Shown piece by piece: positions 14,790-14,940 of a stretch of 14,940 nucleotides of DNA. Source of the stretch: Gammaproteobacteria bacterium UBA2955 (GTDB taxonomy: Bacteria > Pseudomonadota > Gammaproteobacteria > Pseudomonadales > Azotimanducaceae); NCBI GenBank assembly GCA_002348825.1, contig DEBN01000185.1, positions 1-14,940 on the forward strand. Reading direction: 5' to 3'. How positions within the stretch are numbered: the stretch's first letter is position 1; every line of letters starts with the position of its first letter. The notes under the pieces were generated by a model. That model searched no databases. It worked only from the letters and a program-made list of their open reading frames with translations, and was not told the origin of the DNA. The translations under genes were made by a program, and so were the position numbers.

Positions 14790-14940
14790 CCCGCCGCGAC
14801 GCTCCAAAAAACAGGCGCTGCGCCACTAACGTGCATCGACTCGGTGCGCACCTGCAGGGTGATGGGCGGACAGAAAACCCAAAGCTTTTGAGATTCGCTC
14901 GATGCTTGCGATCGAGCTTGGCCGTAGCGCTCGACTTTCC
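14786..14940 (-). CDS. Possible C-terminal end of an unrecognised protein (cut by window edge)
   Basis: One reverse-strand frame stays open from the window edge to a TAG at 14788-14786. It encodes about 50 residues ending in APVFWSVAAG, with CPPITLQVRTESM before that. Third codon positions are mostly G or C, as in the confident genes, and the composition is plausible for a protein. I recognise no family. If real, it converges with the histidine phosphatase gene and overlaps its stop codon. A second reverse-strand frame, ending at 14826, is also open but its third positions are less biased. Not secure. Confidence 0.3.
   Translation of the reverse strand, partial: KVERYGQARSQASSESQKLWVFCPPITLQVRTESMHVSGAAPVFWSVAAG

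Overview
The window looks like a chromosomal stretch from a gammaproteobacterium, perhaps a marine one. This is inferred from the family mix and moderate-to-high GC coding sequence: a TesB thioesterase, a DksA-type zinc-finger protein, an Opp transporter with a fused ATPase, a glycine-tailed RRM protein and a CobS/CobT pair. No rRNA, tRNA, insertion sequence, CRISPR array or phage gene is visible. Gene-free gaps are all shorter than 300 bases.

Layout from left to right. Bases 1-297 hold the 3' end of ahcY (S-adenosylhomocysteine hydrolase). A gap with a perfect hairpin and a C-rich tract follows, then tesB on the same strand. A small DksA/TraR-like zinc-finger gene runs back toward tesB. Divergent from it, a forward cluster starts with a MoxR-type AAA+ ATPase and a CoxE-like VWA protein. 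A complete oligopeptide ABC importer follows almost without gaps: oppA lipoprotein, oppB, oppC and a single fused oppDF ATPase. The short spacings from 1957 to 9499 suggest one transcription unit. On the reverse strand come an RRM RNA-binding protein gene with a clear intrinsic terminator and a Nudix hydrolase gene whose terminator stem overlaps its own stop codon. A small forward antibiotic-biosynthesis-monooxygenase-like gene follows, with its own terminator. The reverse-strand pair cobS-cobT comes next, then a divergent histidine phosphatase gene. The last 150 bases may hold the end of an unrecognised reverse-strand gene.

The main point of interest is two separate AAA+/VWA pairs, the gene arrangement used by metal chelatases and by MoxR-type maturation chaperones. 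One (moxR-VWA) appears to be co-transcribed with a peptide importer. The other (cobS-cobT) lies without cobN or any recognisable corrin-pathway gene in view. The client of the first pair is unknown, and linkage to opp is the only clue here. All functional statements rest on reading motifs and family resemblance by eye; no search was run.
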